From: Hyphomicrobiales bacterium
Lineage (GTDB): Bacteria; Pseudomonadota; Alphaproteobacteria; Rhizobiales; Beijerinckiaceae
NCBI GenBank assembly: GCA_947455995.1
Contig: CANGQA010000001.1
Location: forward strand, 30,774 to 94,773
DNA length: 64,000 nt
Direction: 5' to 3'
Shown here one piece after another: positions 1-8,931 of this stretch. Numbering within the stretch: position 1 is the first letter of the stretch; each line of letters starts with the position of its first letter. A program made the translations under genes and the position numbers. The notes beneath the pieces were generated by a model. It saw only the letters and a list, made by a program, of their open reading frames with translations. It was not told the origin of the DNA and ran no database searches.

Positions 1-1
1 G

Positions 2-211
2 GTGGCTCCGGGTTTTATGGCGACCAGCCCCGATTATGTCCGGCAATGGAACAGCTATTCGGATGAAACCCGCGCCAATTTTACCAAAACCATTGCAGTC
101 CGCCGGATGGGGCAACCTGAAGATATTGCGGATGCGACATTGTTTCTTGCCTCTGACCACGCCTCGTTCATTACAGGCCAGACCCTGCCGGTAACAGGAT
201 CGCCACTTTGA
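2..211 (+). CDS. SDR family oxidoreductase, C-terminal part (gene begins before the window)
   Basis: Only the last 69 or so residues are present and the true start lies left of the window. The tail is typical of classical short-chain dehydrogenases: an RRMGQPEDIADATLFLASD segment followed by SFITGQ and a short terminal VTGSPL in place of the usual VDGG. It is an NAD(P)-dependent oxidoreductase of unknown substrate; the cofactor fold and catalytic Tyr/Lys are outside the window. The next gene starts 30 bp downstream with its own ribosome site, so the two probably share a transcript. Confidence 0.8.
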   Translation: MAPGFMATSPDYVRQWNSYSDETRANFTKTIAVRRMGQPEDIADATLFLASDHASFITGQTLPVTGSPL

Positions 212-241
212 TCCGGTGACATTTTTGAAGGAGAACCACTC

Positions 242-1138
242 ATGACCACAACAGCAATGGAACCTTGGCAGTGGCCTGAACCTCATTGGCGCAAACTTGT
301 GAATCAGGTGCGTGCGGGACGCTCCTACCGGCCCGCTGGCTGGAAGAATGGCGCACGCTGTGCTTTTGCTTTGTCCTTCGATGCCGATCATGAAACCAAT
401 GAATTGCGCGATGGCGGAAAATCGATCGGGCGGATGGCTTGGGGTGAATATGGCACCCGCGTCGGTGTGCCCCGTATTCTGAAACTGCTCAAAAAATATG
501 ATGTTCCTGCCACCTTCTATGTTCCCGCAGTGGCTGCGATGCTGCACCCTGAAGAACAGCGGCAGGTGATTGCCGAAGGCCATGAAATTGGTATCCATGG
601 CTGGATCCACGAATTGAATTCTGTGTTGCCCTACGAGGTCGAGCGCGATCTGATGATGCGTTCTGCCGACGAGCTGGAAAAGATCACCGGGGTCAGGGCT
701 GTCGGGCTGCGCACACCTTCATGGGATTTTAGCCCCAATACGCTTAAAATCGAGCGTGACATGGGGCTGCTTTATGATTCCTCGCTGATGGCTGATGAGG
801 ATTGTTACGAATTACTGCTCGATGGCACGCCCTCCGGTGTGGTCGAATTGCCGGTAGAGTGGGTACGTGATGATGCGGTCTATTTCATGATGCACCGTTT
901 CCAGTCCCTGCGCCCCCATACGCCACCCGCCTCTGTGCTTGATATTTTCCGGCGTGAGTTTGAAGCGGCATATGAGGAAGGCGGTATTTTCCAGCTGACC
1001 ACCCATCCCCACATCATCGGCTATCGGTCGCGCATCTGGATTATTGAGGAATTGATCCGCATGGCCAAGGCCAAGGGCGATGTTTGGTTTGCAACCCATG
1101 CTGATGTTGCACGCTTCGCCAAAGAAAATGCAGCCTGA
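242..1138 (+). CDS. Polysaccharide deacetylase (CE4/NodB) family protein, PgdA-like
   Basis: A 298-residue single-domain CE4 protein without a signal peptide, so cytoplasmic. The metal triad is intact: Asp47/Asp49 in SFDADHE and His119/His123 in IHGWIHE. A second conserved block, MAWGEYGTRVGVPRILKLL, and the late TTHPHIIGYRSR segment are typical of the Helicobacter PgdA (HP0310)-type cytoplasmic subgroup, whose members act on small N-acyl or cyclic amide substrates as well as sugars. An AAGGAG site precedes the ATG by 7 bases. The stop codon abuts the stop of the convergent racemase-like gene. Substrate unknown; a non-peptidoglycan C-N hydrolase is likely from the neighbours (inference). Confidence 0.85.
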   Translation: MTTTAMEPWQWPEPHWRKLVNQVRAGRSYRPAGWKNGARCAFALSFDADHETNELRDGGKSIGRMAWGEYGTRVGVPRILKLLKKYDVPATFYVPAVAAMLHPEEQRQVIAEGHEIGIHGWIHELNSVLPYEVERDLMMRSADELEKITGVRAVGLRTPSWDFSPNTLKIERDMGLLYDSSLMADEDCYELLLDGTPSGVVELPVEWVRDDAVYFMMHRFQSLRPHTPPASVLDIFRREFEAAYEEGGIFQLTTHPHIIGYRSRIWIIEELIRMAKAKGDVWFATHADVARFAKENAA

Positions 1139-1804
1139 TCAGCTTGATTGACTCTGCACCATCAGGCCGATGCGCCTGATGGCAGCCGGCACAGGCTCGA
1201 TCAGCCTGACAGGCAGACGGGGAGCCAAAGCGCGGGCGGCCAAAGCCAGCGGCCCGCCGCCGATGATCAACGAGGCCGTATCGATGCCTGTCTGTTGTAT
1301 CGCCGCGTGGCAGGCCTCCTCCAGGCGTTCGACCAGCAAAGCCGGATCACGGGTCACTGCAACGGGATCGCCGCGCGTCAGAAAAACACCGTGAAAGAGC
1401 GGGCGTAACCCTAGCCGATCGGCCATTGACTGGATTGAATCTGCCAGATCGGGCGTTGTGGTGACGACAGCAAACCCGCCTGTCTCAGACGCTTCCAGCA
1501 TGCTGGCTTCGCCAATTCCGGTGACGGGACAGTCAAGCCCGGCCTGCAAGGCTTGCAAACCAGGATCACCATAGGCGGCAGTGATAACGCCGTCCCATGT
1601 TTGCGCCCGCAGATCGGGGATCATGCGGGCCAGCACCTCGCCGGCTTGCTGCAAGGCATGGGGTTCGGTAATCATCGCCACACCCTCGGGGGCAGTGATG
1701 GCTTCGATGTGCAGCCAATCAGATGCCGCCTCGCGGCCAATTTCAAGCATGCTTGCTGTGGTAGCCGCATTGGTATTGGGATTGATCAGCAGGATACGCT
1801 TCAT
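1139..1804 (-). CDS. Asp/Glu/hydantoin racemase family protein lacking both usual catalytic cysteines
   Basis: 221 residues; the opening MKRILLINPNTN and the AAYGDPGLQAL block identify the Asp/Glu/hydantoin racemase superfamily. Characterised hydantoin and allantoin racemases use two cysteines, one just before the (F/Y)GDPGL motif and one in an LGCAGM-type motif. Here the first position is Ala (ITAAYGDPGL) and the second motif reads IIGGGPLALAARAL, so neither cysteine is present. It is the last gene of the peptide-type ABC operon, 6 bp after the ATPase gene, which suggests action on the imported compound. Racemase activity is doubtful; a lyase, decarboxylase or binding role is possible. Confidence 0.75.
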   Translation of the reverse strand: MKRILLINPNTNAATTASMLEIGREAASDWLHIEAITAPEGVAMITEPHALQQAGEVLARMIPDLRAQTWDGVITAAYGDPGLQALQAGLDCPVTGIGEASMLEASETGGFAVVTTTPDLADSIQSMADRLGLRPLFHGVFLTRGDPVAVTRDPALLVERLEEACHAAIQQTGIDTASLIIGGGPLALAARALAPRLPVRLIEPVPAAIRRIGLMVQSQSS

Positions 1805-1810
1805 AACCCG

Positions 1811-2770
1811 TCACGCATGGATGCAGGCAACGGCATTATCGTAGTCTCCGGTCACAAGCGGCGGGACCTGTTGATGGCAGGCTTGCGTCGCCATATCGCA
1901 TCGTGGAGCAAAAGCACAACCGGGCGGCAGGGCCGTCAAATCCGGCGGCGAACCGGGAATGGTTTTCAGCCTATCGCCTTTTTGTGCCCGTTCAACGCGC
2001 GAGGCCAGCAAGCCACGCGTATAGGGATGGCGCGGTGAGTGCATAATATCGGCAACCGATCCTGTTTCCACGATACGGCCAGCATACATCACAGCGATCT
2101 TGTCGGCGATTTCAACCGCTACCCCGATGTCGTGCGTGACAAAGATAATCGACAGACCCAGTTCACGCTGCAAGGCACGCAGCAACAGCAGAATTTGGAT
2201 TTGTACTGTCGCATCGAGCGCCGTTGTCGGCTCGTCGGCCAGCAGCACTTTGGGACGGCAAGCCAGTGCCAGCGCAATCATCGCCCGTTGGCGCATCCCG
2301 CCCGACATTTCATGCGGATAGGCATTGAGGCGGCGTTCGGGTGAGGGGATTTGCACCTTCTCGAATAGCGCAAGGGCGCGGGCATGGGCCTGTTCGGGCG
2401 TTACATCCTCATGCCGCAAAATCGCCTCGCAAATTTGCTGGCCCAGCGTATAGACCGGATCCAATGCCAGCATTGGTTCCTGGAAGATCATCGACACAGT
2501 GCGTCCGCGAACCGTACCGATCTCGGTTTTCGACAATGCCATGATGTCATGGCCATCCACCACAATGCGGCCTTCGACCTTCGAGGTTTTTTCCGGATGA
2601 AGACGAAGCAGCGAGCGCAGGGTAACGCTTTTGCCCGACCCGGATTCCCCGAGCAAAACGAGTACGGAACCTTTTTTCACCTCCAGCGACACATGGTCGA
2701 CGGCTCGAACGGGTTTCCCACGTCCGGTGAATGTGACGGTCAGTCCTTCAATCGAAACCAGATTGCTCAT
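1811..2770 (-). CDS. Peptide/opine-type ABC transporter ATP-binding protein (DppD/OppD-like)
   Basis: A cytoplasmic ATPase of 319 residues. Walker A is GESGSGKS, the signature is MSGGMRQR, Walker B is [12 protein letters not shown], and the C terminus has the Cys-rich oligopeptide-transporter domain (PPGCAFAPRCDMATQAC). The open frame runs up to 2896, but I choose the ATG at 2770 because it starts the family-typical [12 protein letters not shown] and overlaps the preceding stop as ATGA, implying translational coupling. Gene order in the operon is binding protein, permease B, permease C, F-type ATPase, this D-type ATPase, racemase-like protein. Confidence 0.92.
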   Translation of the reverse strand: MSNLVSIEGLTVTFTGRGKPVRAVDHVSLEVKKGSVLVLLGESGSGKSVTLRSLLRLHPEKTSKVEGRIVVDGHDIMALSKTEIGTVRGRTVSMIFQEPMLALDPVYTLGQQICEAILRHEDVTPEQAHARALALFEKVQIPSPERRLNAYPHEMSGGMRQRAMIALALACRPKVLLADEPTTALDATVQIQILLLLRALQRELGLSIIFVTHDIGVAVEIADKIAVMYAGRIVETGSVADIMHSPRHPYTRGLLASRVERAQKGDRLKTIPGSPPDLTALPPGCAFAPRCDMATQACHQQVPPLVTGDYDNAVACIHA

Positions 2771-3837
2771 GCGTGCGCCTCCGGCATAGCCACTCTTGCG
2801 GCGTGCGAATGTCCCGATTGCGGCACGAGAACAAGACAGGCCGCCTGACTGGTGCCCGAGGCACTGGCTGTCAAAGGAGGAACAATGGTCTGGCATGCCG
2901 GTTCTGCCAATTTACAGCGCGGGTGGAACCGGCAACCCGATGGCGGATTGATCGGGTTGGGTGGATCGCCCGTCAAAGGTGCTTCCATGGTCCGGTCGGA
3001 AGGGTCCATTTTCGGCATCGATGCCAGCAAAGCTGCGGTGTAGGGATGCGAGGGTGCGGCAAACACCGCTTCGCCGTCGCCAAGTTCGGCAATGGTGCCC
3101 AGATACATCACCATCACCCGATCGACCATGAACCTCACGACATTCAGATCATGTGAAATAAAGATATAAGTGAGGCCGAAATCGGCTTTGAGGTCCTGCA
3201 AAAGATTGAGCACTTGCGCTTCGACCGACTTGTCGAGCGCCGAAACCGCTTCATCCAAAATCAACAGGCGCGGGTCAAGGGCCAAAGCCCGCGCAATATT
3301 GACGCGTTGGCGCTGGCCACCCGATAATTCATGGGGATAGCGTCCGGCAAATCGTGAGGGATCAAGCCCGACCCGTGCTAGCAGATCATGCGCCTTGGCG
3401 CGCGCCGCCGTTTCCGCCATGCCATGGATGCGCGGCCCGAAGGTAATAGAATCTTCAATGGTCAAACGAGGATTAAGCGAGGCATAGCTGTCTTGAAACA
3501 CCATCTGCACCTGACGGCGATACTCAGCGAGAGGTAAATCGATCCCGACCATCTCGCCGTCGAAAATAATCTCGCCTTGATCCGGTTTAATCAGATGCAT
3601 CAGCAGCCGTGCGGTTGTGGATTTGCCGCAGCCGCTTTCTCCGACCACACCGAGTGTTTCGCCTTTTCGGATGTCGAAGCTGACCCCGTCAACCGCACGA
3701 ACCACTCCGCCACGTCCGAAAAACCCGCTGCTTTTGACCGGAAAATGCTTGATCAACCCGTTGACACTCAACAGGCTTTGAGCCGGACCGCCCCTGTCGC
3801 GTTCGTCAAGAGCAGAATGATGGGGTGTGGTGATCAT
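2767..3837 (-). CDS. Peptide/opine-type ABC transporter ATP-binding protein (DppF/OppF-like)
   Basis: 356 residues. Walker [10 protein letters not shown], a [15 protein letters not shown]-loop typical of OppF/DppF, signature LSGGQRQR, Walker [13 protein letters not shown] and a C-terminal [14 protein letters not shown] segment. The Walker B Glu is followed by AVSALD rather than the common PVSALD, which occurs in active family members. It pairs with the D-type ATPase encoded next to drive the two-permease importer. It is coupled on both sides by 4-bp ATGA overlaps (2767-2770 and 3834-3837). Confidence 0.92.
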   Translation of the reverse strand: MITTPHHSALDERDRGGPAQSLLSVNGLIKHFPVKSSGFFGRGGVVRAVDGVSFDIRKGETLGVVGESGCGKSTTARLLMHLIKPDQGEIIFDGEMVGIDLPLAEYRRQVQMVFQDSYASLNPRLTIEDSITFGPRIHGMAETAARAKAHDLLARVGLDPSRFAGRYPHELSGGQRQRVNIARALALDPRLLILDEAVSALDKSVEAQVLNLLQDLKADFGLTYIFISHDLNVVRFMVDRVMVMYLGTIAELGDGEAVFAAPSHPYTAALLASMPKMDPSDRTMEAPLTGDPPNPINPPSGCRFHPRCKLAEPACQTIVPPLTASASGTSQAACLVLVPQSGHSHAARVAMPEAHA

Positions 3838-4724
3838 GATTTGACATCCATGGCTGAGCGCAAGCCATCTGCCAGCACATTAAAGGCAATCGAGGTAATA
3901 AAAATCATCGCTCCAGGCAGGGCGGCGACCAGCGGTTGATTGTAAATGGCGGTACGCAGGGTGTTCAGCATGAGACCCCATTCGGGCTCTGGCGGCCTGA
4001 CACCAAGCCCGAGAAAGGACAAGCCTGAGGCCAAAATCATCGAGACCGACACCAGACCTGTGGCATATACAAAAATAGGTCCGAGCACATTGCCCAACAC
4101 ATGCACGCGGATGATGGTCCAGGCATGTGCACCGGAAGCGCGAGCGGCATCGATATAATCGAGCGATCGCACTTGTGTGGTTACGCTTTCGGCCACCCTT
4201 GCAATGGGCGGAATAAACACCAAGGTGATCGATACCAGCGCATTGGTCAGTCCCGCTCCCAGTGCTCCCGACAAGGCTACCGCCAACAGAACGGACGGAA
4301 AGGCATAAAAGACATCAATGGTCCGCATGATCAGTGTATTGGTCAGGCCGCCCGTATAGCCTGCTGTGATCCCCAATGCTGAACCGATCACAAAGGCAAT
4401 TGGCACCGGTGTCAGGCCCATCAGCAATGACAGACGTGCACCGTAAATCAGACGCGATAGCATGTCGCGACCCAACTCATCTGCTCCCAGAGGAAAGCCC
4501 GGCGTACCGATCGGCTTCAGACGGCGCAGCATTGAGCTTTTGAACGGATCGGAAGGGGCAATCGAGGAAGCAAAAACCGCCATCAGAATAAGCGAGACAA
4601 TCACCAGTAAGGCTGTCATTGCCACCGGATCACGTGACACACGCCGGACAACGCCGCTCCAGTAGCCAGGGGATCGGGCGATCGGCTGCAAGACGGAGGC
4701 TGTCGAAAGCTGCAAAACAGACAT
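3834..4724 (-). CDS. Peptide/opine-type ABC transporter permease (DppC/OppC-like)
   Basis: 296 residues with about six membrane segments. An N-terminal cytoplasmic stretch precedes the first helix (MTALLVIVSLILMAVFASSI). The EAA loop is ARASGAHAWTIIRVHVLGN, which contacts the ATPases. LGADELGRDMLSRLIYGARLS is the DppC-family signature after the first periplasmic loop. The frame stays open to 4898, but the ATG at 4724 is preceded by GAGAGGAGAGC at good spacing and gives the normal family length. It is separated from the upstream permease stop by 14 bp. Confidence 0.92.
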   Translation of the reverse strand: MSVLQLSTASVLQPIARSPGYWSGVVRRVSRDPVAMTALLVIVSLILMAVFASSIAPSDPFKSSMLRRLKPIGTPGFPLGADELGRDMLSRLIYGARLSLLMGLTPVPIAFVIGSALGITAGYTGGLTNTLIMRTIDVFYAFPSVLLAVALSGALGAGLTNALVSITLVFIPPIARVAESVTTQVRSLDYIDAARASGAHAWTIIRVHVLGNVLGPIFVYATGLVSVSMILASGLSFLGLGVRPPEPEWGLMLNTLRTAIYNQPLVAALPGAMIFITSIAFNVLADGLRSAMDVKS

Positions 4725-4738
4725 GTGATGCTCTCCTC

Positions 4739-5692
4739 TCAAGTACGCTGGACGCGGGGATCGATCGCCGATTGCACGACATCGACAGCGAGATTCAAGA
4801 ACACAAAAAACAAAGCAAGCACCAAAATTGTCCCTTGCAGCAAAGGCAAATCGCGCTGGAAAATAGCGGCATTGAGCAAAAAGCCGGTTCCCGGCCATGA
4901 GAACACGGTCTCGATCAGGATCGAGCCGCCTAACAGATAACCGAGTTGCAGGCCCATCACGGCAAAGGCCGTCGGAGCGGCATTTTTCAAAACGTGGCGA
5001 AACACGCCACGCTCTGTCAGTCCTTTTGCGGCGAGGGCCTGCACAAATTCCTGTGTGAGGATTTCACCCACCAGCGCGCGGACACTGCGCGCGATAATCC
5101 CCATGGGAATGACCGACATTGTTACCGCAGGCAATATGAGAAAGCGCAGGTAATTCCAATCGAACGATCGGTTCGCCGATCCATCCGGTCCGCCGCCGGT
5201 GGCAGGCAGCCAGCCCAGCTGCACCGAAAACACAATGACCAGAACCATACCGAGCCAGTAGTGGGGAACCGACACGCCAAGGCTGGAGATCAGCGAAGCG
5301 GCGCGATCAACCCAGGTCCCTTGATAATAGCCCGCAACGATGCCCAGCAGACTGCCCAACACAAAGCCGATCAGTGTGGCTGCTGCCGCAATGACAAGCG
5401 AGTTGGTTACGGCATTGAACACTTCGCTAACAACTGGACGGCCAGTTGCAATGGATTGGCCGAGATCGCCATGAAGAACCCGCCAGATCCATAATCCATA
5501 TTGGACAGGGAGTGGCTTGTCGAAGCCATAGAGTGTGCGCATCTGCGCTTGCAATTCTGCAGAAGCATCGGTGGGAAGCACAGCCGTGAGCGGATCCCCG
5601 GGCGCCAGATGGACAAGCATGAAACAGACTAGGCTGACGCCGATGGCAACCGGCACGGTCAGGATGAAACGCTTCAATGTATAAAACAGCAT
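4739..5692 (-). CDS. Peptide/opine-type ABC transporter permease (DppB/OppB-like)
   Basis: About 317 residues. The N terminus, MLFYTLKRFILTVPVAIGV followed by FMLVHLAPGDP, is the standard DppB start. The EAA loop near AKGLTERGVFRHVLKNAAPT and the final IDPRVQRT are also family hallmarks. A GTG at 5707 would add five residues (MSVTI); I prefer the ATG at 5692 because it matches family members, though neither start has a strong ribosome site. It lies about 100 bp after the binding-protein gene, with a hairpin between them. Confidence 0.9.
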   Translation of the reverse strand: MLFYTLKRFILTVPVAIGVSLVCFMLVHLAPGDPLTAVLPTDASAELQAQMRTLYGFDKPLPVQYGLWIWRVLHGDLGQSIATGRPVVSEVFNAVTNSLVIAAAATLIGFVLGSLLGIVAGYYQGTWVDRAASLISSLGVSVPHYWLGMVLVIVFSVQLGWLPATGGGPDGSANRSFDWNYLRFLILPAVTMSVIPMGIIARSVRALVGEILTQEFVQALAAKGLTERGVFRHVLKNAAPTAFAVMGLQLGYLLGGSILIETVFSWPGTGFLLNAAIFQRDLPLLQGTILVLALFFVFLNLAVDVVQSAIDPRVQRT

Positions 5693-5744
5693 GATTGTCA
5701 CCGACACTTTTTGTAACGATTTCTGATGATCGAATTGGGTGTCT

Positions 5745-5772
5745 GGCCCTCGCCACCGGTGCGGCGGGGGCC
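5745..5772 (-). terminator. GC-rich intercistronic hairpin between binding-protein and permease genes
   Basis: Arms GGCCCTCGCC (5745-5754) and GGCGGGGGCC (5763-5772) pair over 10 bp with one G-U and an 8-base loop. On the transcribed minus strand no U run follows, so this is more likely an mRNA-stabilising or partly terminating hairpin that keeps the binding-protein message abundant over the permease message than a full terminator. Confidence 0.6.
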
Positions 5773-5797
5773 TTTGTTTTAAAACAACTCGCCGGGA

Positions 5798-7399
5798 TTA
5801 CTTGTCCATCGAGATCGAGGAAAAGTCCTGGAACCAGTTTTGGGCCTGGATAAAGCCTTTGACTTTCTTGCTCATGGCACGTGGATTGACATCATGCGTC
5901 ACCATCAGGAAAAGGGCATCATCGACATATTTCTCGTGGATTTTTTCCAAAATAGCTGTCTGTCCAGCTTTGTCGAAGGTGTTGCGGACCTGCTGGAACA
6001 ACGTGTCCATTTCGGCATCGCAATAATAGCCCCAATTCGTGCCGGCAGGTGGTGCCAGATCACATTGCAGATGGCGGATGAAGCCGGTGAAGGGATCCTG
6101 AATGAAATAGGTATAGTTCATTCCGGTCGCCCCGCGTGCGCTCTCATGCTTGGCACCGGCACGCCAGATATTGATCAGCGTGTTCCATTCCACGACTTCA
6201 AAGTCGATCATGATGCCGATTTCAGCCAGATTTTGCTGGACGAATTCGTTCATCGGCAAAGGCTGCATCTGACCTGAGCCCGATGCCGAGATCAGTATCT
6301 TGGTCTTGAGCGGTTTGCCAGGACCATAGCCTGCCTCAGCCATCAGCTTTTTTGCCTCGGCAACATTATGGCTCAGCTTGAACTTTGGTGTGCCAAACCA
6401 TTGGTGACCTGGCGGGAAAAAGCCCTGGGCCGGAATCATCATGCCGCTCAGCAATTCTTTCAAACCATCGCGGTCAATCGCCAGATTGGCCGCTTTGCGG
6501 ACACGGATATCATTCCAGGGCGAACCCTCGATGCGTGACAGATGCCATGTCCAATTGTGCGGATAGGAATTGGTGATGATGTCGAACCCGGCTTGCTTGA
6601 GCGAGGGAATGGCATCGGGGGTGGGCGACTCGATCCAGTCCACCTGACCCGACCGCAAAGCCGCAACGCGGGCATTGGCTTCAGGGAGTGGAATCAGGAC
6701 CATCTTGTCGAGTTTGGGCACACGCGCCTTTTCCCAATAATCCGCATTGGGGACCATTTCAACGCGCTCGCGCGGAACAAAATTGGTGATTTTCCAAGGC
6801 CCGGTGCCCGATGGGCTCTTGGCTACCGCATCCCAACTCTTACCCTGCTTTTCCCAGTTGGCGGGTGAAGAAATCATGATCCATGCGAGTTGGTAAGGCA
6901 AAGTCGCATCTGGAGTTTTTGTTGTAATTTCGAGAGTCAGCGGATCAATCGCCCGATAGGTGGCCACCGCAGGAATGCGCGAACGGCCCTGTGCGGATTG
7001 GCGTGGATCAAACTGCGGAGATTCTTTGACCAACAGCTTATCGAGGTTCCAGACAATCGCATCAGCGGTGAGCAGGCTGCCATCGTGGAATTTCACGCCA
7101 TCGCGCAATTTGAAAATCCACTTGGTCTTGTCGCTCGCATCCACAGTCCAGGACACGGCAAGGCCGGGTACAAGGTCGGATGGTTTGGTGGCACTGGTCA
7201 GATCCCAATTGACAAGGGAATCATAGGCGGTGAAGCCGAGGAAGCGTTGGCCTTCGCCGCCATTGTCGGTTTGGCCGGTGGTCAGCGGAATGTCGGATGC
7301 CGTCATGCCGATCCGCAAAGTGCCTTGTGCCCATGTGGCTGTGGTAGAGGCCAGCACCATCATGGCAGTGAGACAGGTGGCTAATTTTAACTTACTCAT
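5798..7399 (-). CDS. Periplasmic solute-binding protein, SBP family 5 (peptide/opine type)
   Basis: 533 residues. An N-terminal signal peptide (MSKLKLATCL, a hydrophobic core to about residue 22, cleavage near TATWAQ) is followed by a family-5 body: WIFKLRDGVKFHDGS, PNADYWEKARVPKLDKMV and VRKAANLAIDRDGL are its usual landmarks. It captures the ligand and delivers it to the permeases encoded downstream. Two adjacent ATGs (7402, 7399) follow AGGAGGG; the second has the better spacing. The family binds peptides, opines, glutathione or nickel complexes, and sequence alone does not give the ligand. A sigma-54-type promoter lies just upstream. Confidence 0.92.
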   Translation of the reverse strand: MSKLKLATCLTAMMVLASTTATWAQGTLRIGMTASDIPLTTGQTDNGGEGQRFLGFTAYDSLVNWDLTSATKPSDLVPGLAVSWTVDASDKTKWIFKLRDGVKFHDGSLLTADAIVWNLDKLLVKESPQFDPRQSAQGRSRIPAVATYRAIDPLTLEITTKTPDATLPYQLAWIMISSPANWEKQGKSWDAVAKSPSGTGPWKITNFVPRERVEMVPNADYWEKARVPKLDKMVLIPLPEANARVAALRSGQVDWIESPTPDAIPSLKQAGFDIITNSYPHNWTWHLSRIEGSPWNDIRVRKAANLAIDRDGLKELLSGMMIPAQGFFPPGHQWFGTPKFKLSHNVAEAKKLMAEAGYGPGKPLKTKILISASGSGQMQPLPMNEFVQQNLAEIGIMIDFEVVEWNTLINIWRAGAKHESARGATGMNYTYFIQDPFTGFIRHLQCDLAPPAGTNWGYYCDAEMDTLFQQVRNTFDKAGQTAILEKIHEKYVDDALFLMVTHDVNPRAMSKKVKGFIQAQNWFQDFSSISMDK

Positions 7400-7431
7400 C
7401 ATGTACCCTCCTATGGTCTGGGAAGGGCAAC

Positions 7432-7446
7432 GCAAGAAGCCTGCCA
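7432..7446 (-). promoter_or_regulatory. Candidate sigma-54 (-24/-12) promoter of the SBP-led ABC operon
   Basis: On the minus strand the sequence reads TGGCAGGCTTCTTGC. Against the RpoN consensus TGGCACGNNNNTTGC only one position differs, and the invariant GG and GC have the required 10-base spacing. The predicted start, about 12 bases downstream near 7420, leaves a leader of about 20 bases that holds the AGGAGGG ribosome site of the binding-protein gene. It implies activation by an enhancer-binding protein, plausibly nitrogen-related. Confidence 0.6.
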
Positions 7447-7556
7447 AAGCCGGAAAAGACTTTTTCTCTTGGAATAATATAGCCGAAAATCAGATAAATT
7501 CCGGTGTTTTTTAGACTATTACCCTGATTTTACATTCATTTTTTTAATTTACTTAT

Positions 7557-7592
7557 TGCAAGAGGTGGCATTTTAAGATGCAACCTCTTGCA
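7557..7592. promoter_or_regulatory. Long inverted repeat upstream of the sigma-54 promoter
   Basis: Perfect 10-bp arms TGCAAGAGGT (7557-7566) and ACCTCTTGCA (7583-7592) enclose a second inner pair GCAT/ATGC, separated from the outer arms by one G/A mismatch. It sits 110-160 bp upstream of the 7432-7446 promoter, the usual distance of an enhancer for a sigma-54 activator. It is also about 100 bp beyond the end of the urease operon, and could be a hairpin there, but no U run follows in either direction. The rest of 7400-7688 holds no gene that I can support. Confidence 0.45.
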
Positions 7593-7688
7593 GAAGAATT
7601 GGTTAATAATTCAGCATCCATTCAAAGGATGATTATTTTATGGGCAATCAAAAAGAATGCTGGTTTACACATACTCGCCTGTTGAGGC

Positions 7689-8267
7689 TCACAATGAGCC
7701 GGCCAGCAATCCAGCACCGATGACCGCAAGGCCCAATCCAGTGGCCTTGCCGATGAGCGGATTGGCTCTGAGTCCCAGTCCCAAGCCGCATGTATGAAGC
7801 AGGCCGGTTGCGGTCAAAAAGCCGAGCCCATAGGCCAGACCATTGGCATCGGATGGCATTTCAACGCCATGGGCCATGCCATGCGCCAAGCCGAAAAAAG
7901 CGGACAGCGACAAGCCCGCGATAACCGGAGCCTGCCAGCCCGAAGCCACCACCAGACCCAAGCCGGCCACCGAGGCGGCAATCATCAATTCGGTTGCGGG
8001 CAGGCTCACGCCCTGCACGCCGAAAAACGCACCTACAGCCACAAAGGCCACAAAGCCCAGCGGCCAGATAAAGCGGGCATTTTGCCCAACCAGTGCCGCC
8101 CAAAAACCGACAGCCAGCATCGCCAGAACATGATCAATCCCGCCGAGCGGATGGACAAATCCTGCCAGAAAATCATGGTCGTGCCAGCCTGTTCCGGTAT
8201 GGGCAAATGCTGGTAATGTGAAGCCCAGCATCAGGCTGGACAGAGTGAGCATTCTTAAAGTGCGCAT
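7689..8267 (-). CDS. ureJ: HupE/UreJ family nickel/accessory membrane protein
   Basis: 192 residues. A signal-like N terminus (MRTLRMLTLSSLMLGFTLPAFA) is followed by HTGTGWHDHDFLAGFVHPL and GGIDHVLAMLAVG, the His-rich HupE/UreJ motif, then about five more hydrophobic segments. Family members are thought to move nickel (or cobalt) for urease or hydrogenase. It is the last gene of the urease operon, 40 bp after ureG. The frame is open to 8393, but the ATG at 8267 has an AAAGG site and begins the signal sequence. Confidence 0.88.
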   Translation of the reverse strand: MRTLRMLTLSSLMLGFTLPAFAHTGTGWHDHDFLAGFVHPLGGIDHVLAMLAVGFWAALVGQNARFIWPLGFVAFVAVGAFFGVQGVSLPATELMIAASVAGLGLVVASGWQAPVIAGLSLSAFFGLAHGMAHGVEMPSDANGLAYGLGFLTATGLLHTCGLGLGLRANPLIGKATGLGLAVIGAGLLAGSL

Positions 8268-8307
8268 GGAATAAGCCTTTCTATAAGCAAGGAAAATTTC
8301 AGTATTT

Positions 8308-8931
8308 TCAGCGCGAGGCAAGTCCGCCCGCCTGTTCGATAAAATCGATGACGGTTTGGACACCTTCGCCTGTCCGCATATTGGAAAAGACATAGGGCCG
8401 ACCCCGCCGCATCAGCTTGGTGTCGTGATCCATGACCTCAAGACTGGCCCCGACATGCGGAGCAAGGTCGATCTTGTTGATGACCAGCAGGTCGGAACGG
8501 GTAATGCCCGGCCCCCCTTTCCGAGGTATTTTTTCACCGCCGGCGACGTCGATCACATAGACAGTCAGATCAGCCAATTCGGGTGAAAAGGTTGCGGCCA
8601 GATTGTCGCCACCCGATTCAATCAGGATGAGATCGAGATCGGGAAACCGCGCGTTCATGGTGGCAATCGCTGCCAGATTAATCGAGCAATCCTCGCGAAT
8701 AGCGGTATGCGGACAACCGCCGGTTTCAACTCCCATGATCCGATCTTCCGGCAGCGCGCCCGAGATGGTCAGCAAGCGGGCATCTTCCTTGGTATAGATG
8801 TCATTGGTAATAGCACACAGCTTGATGCGATGAGCCATCGCTTTGCACAAAGCTTCCATCAAAGCCGTTTTGCCGGATCCGACCGGTCCGCCGATGCCAA
8901 CGCGCAAAGGTCCGTGGGAAGTATGGGTCAT
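8308..8931 (-). CDS. ureG: Urease accessory GTPase UreG
   Basis: 207 residues, the normal length. The P-loop is GGPVGSGKT (residues 14-22), and the Ni-binding Cys-Pro-His is present as [11 protein letters not shown] (Cys73, His75). VINKIDLAP is the guanine-specificity motif. UreG uses GTP hydrolysis to deliver nickel to apo-urease with UreF and UreD. It has only two His near the N terminus (MTHTSHG), so no extended His-rich nickel store, which matters because ureE is absent. Start overlaps the ureF stop as ATGA. Confidence 0.97.
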   Translation of the reverse strand: MTHTSHGPLRVGIGGPVGSGKTALMEALCKAMAHRIKLCAITNDIYTKEDARLLTISGALPEDRIMGVETGGCPHTAIREDCSINLAAIATMNARFPDLDLILIESGGDNLAATFSPELADLTVYVIDVAGGEKIPRKGGPGITRSDLLVINKIDLAPHVGASLEVMDHDTKLMRRGRPYVFSNMRTGEGVQTVIDFIEQAGGLASR

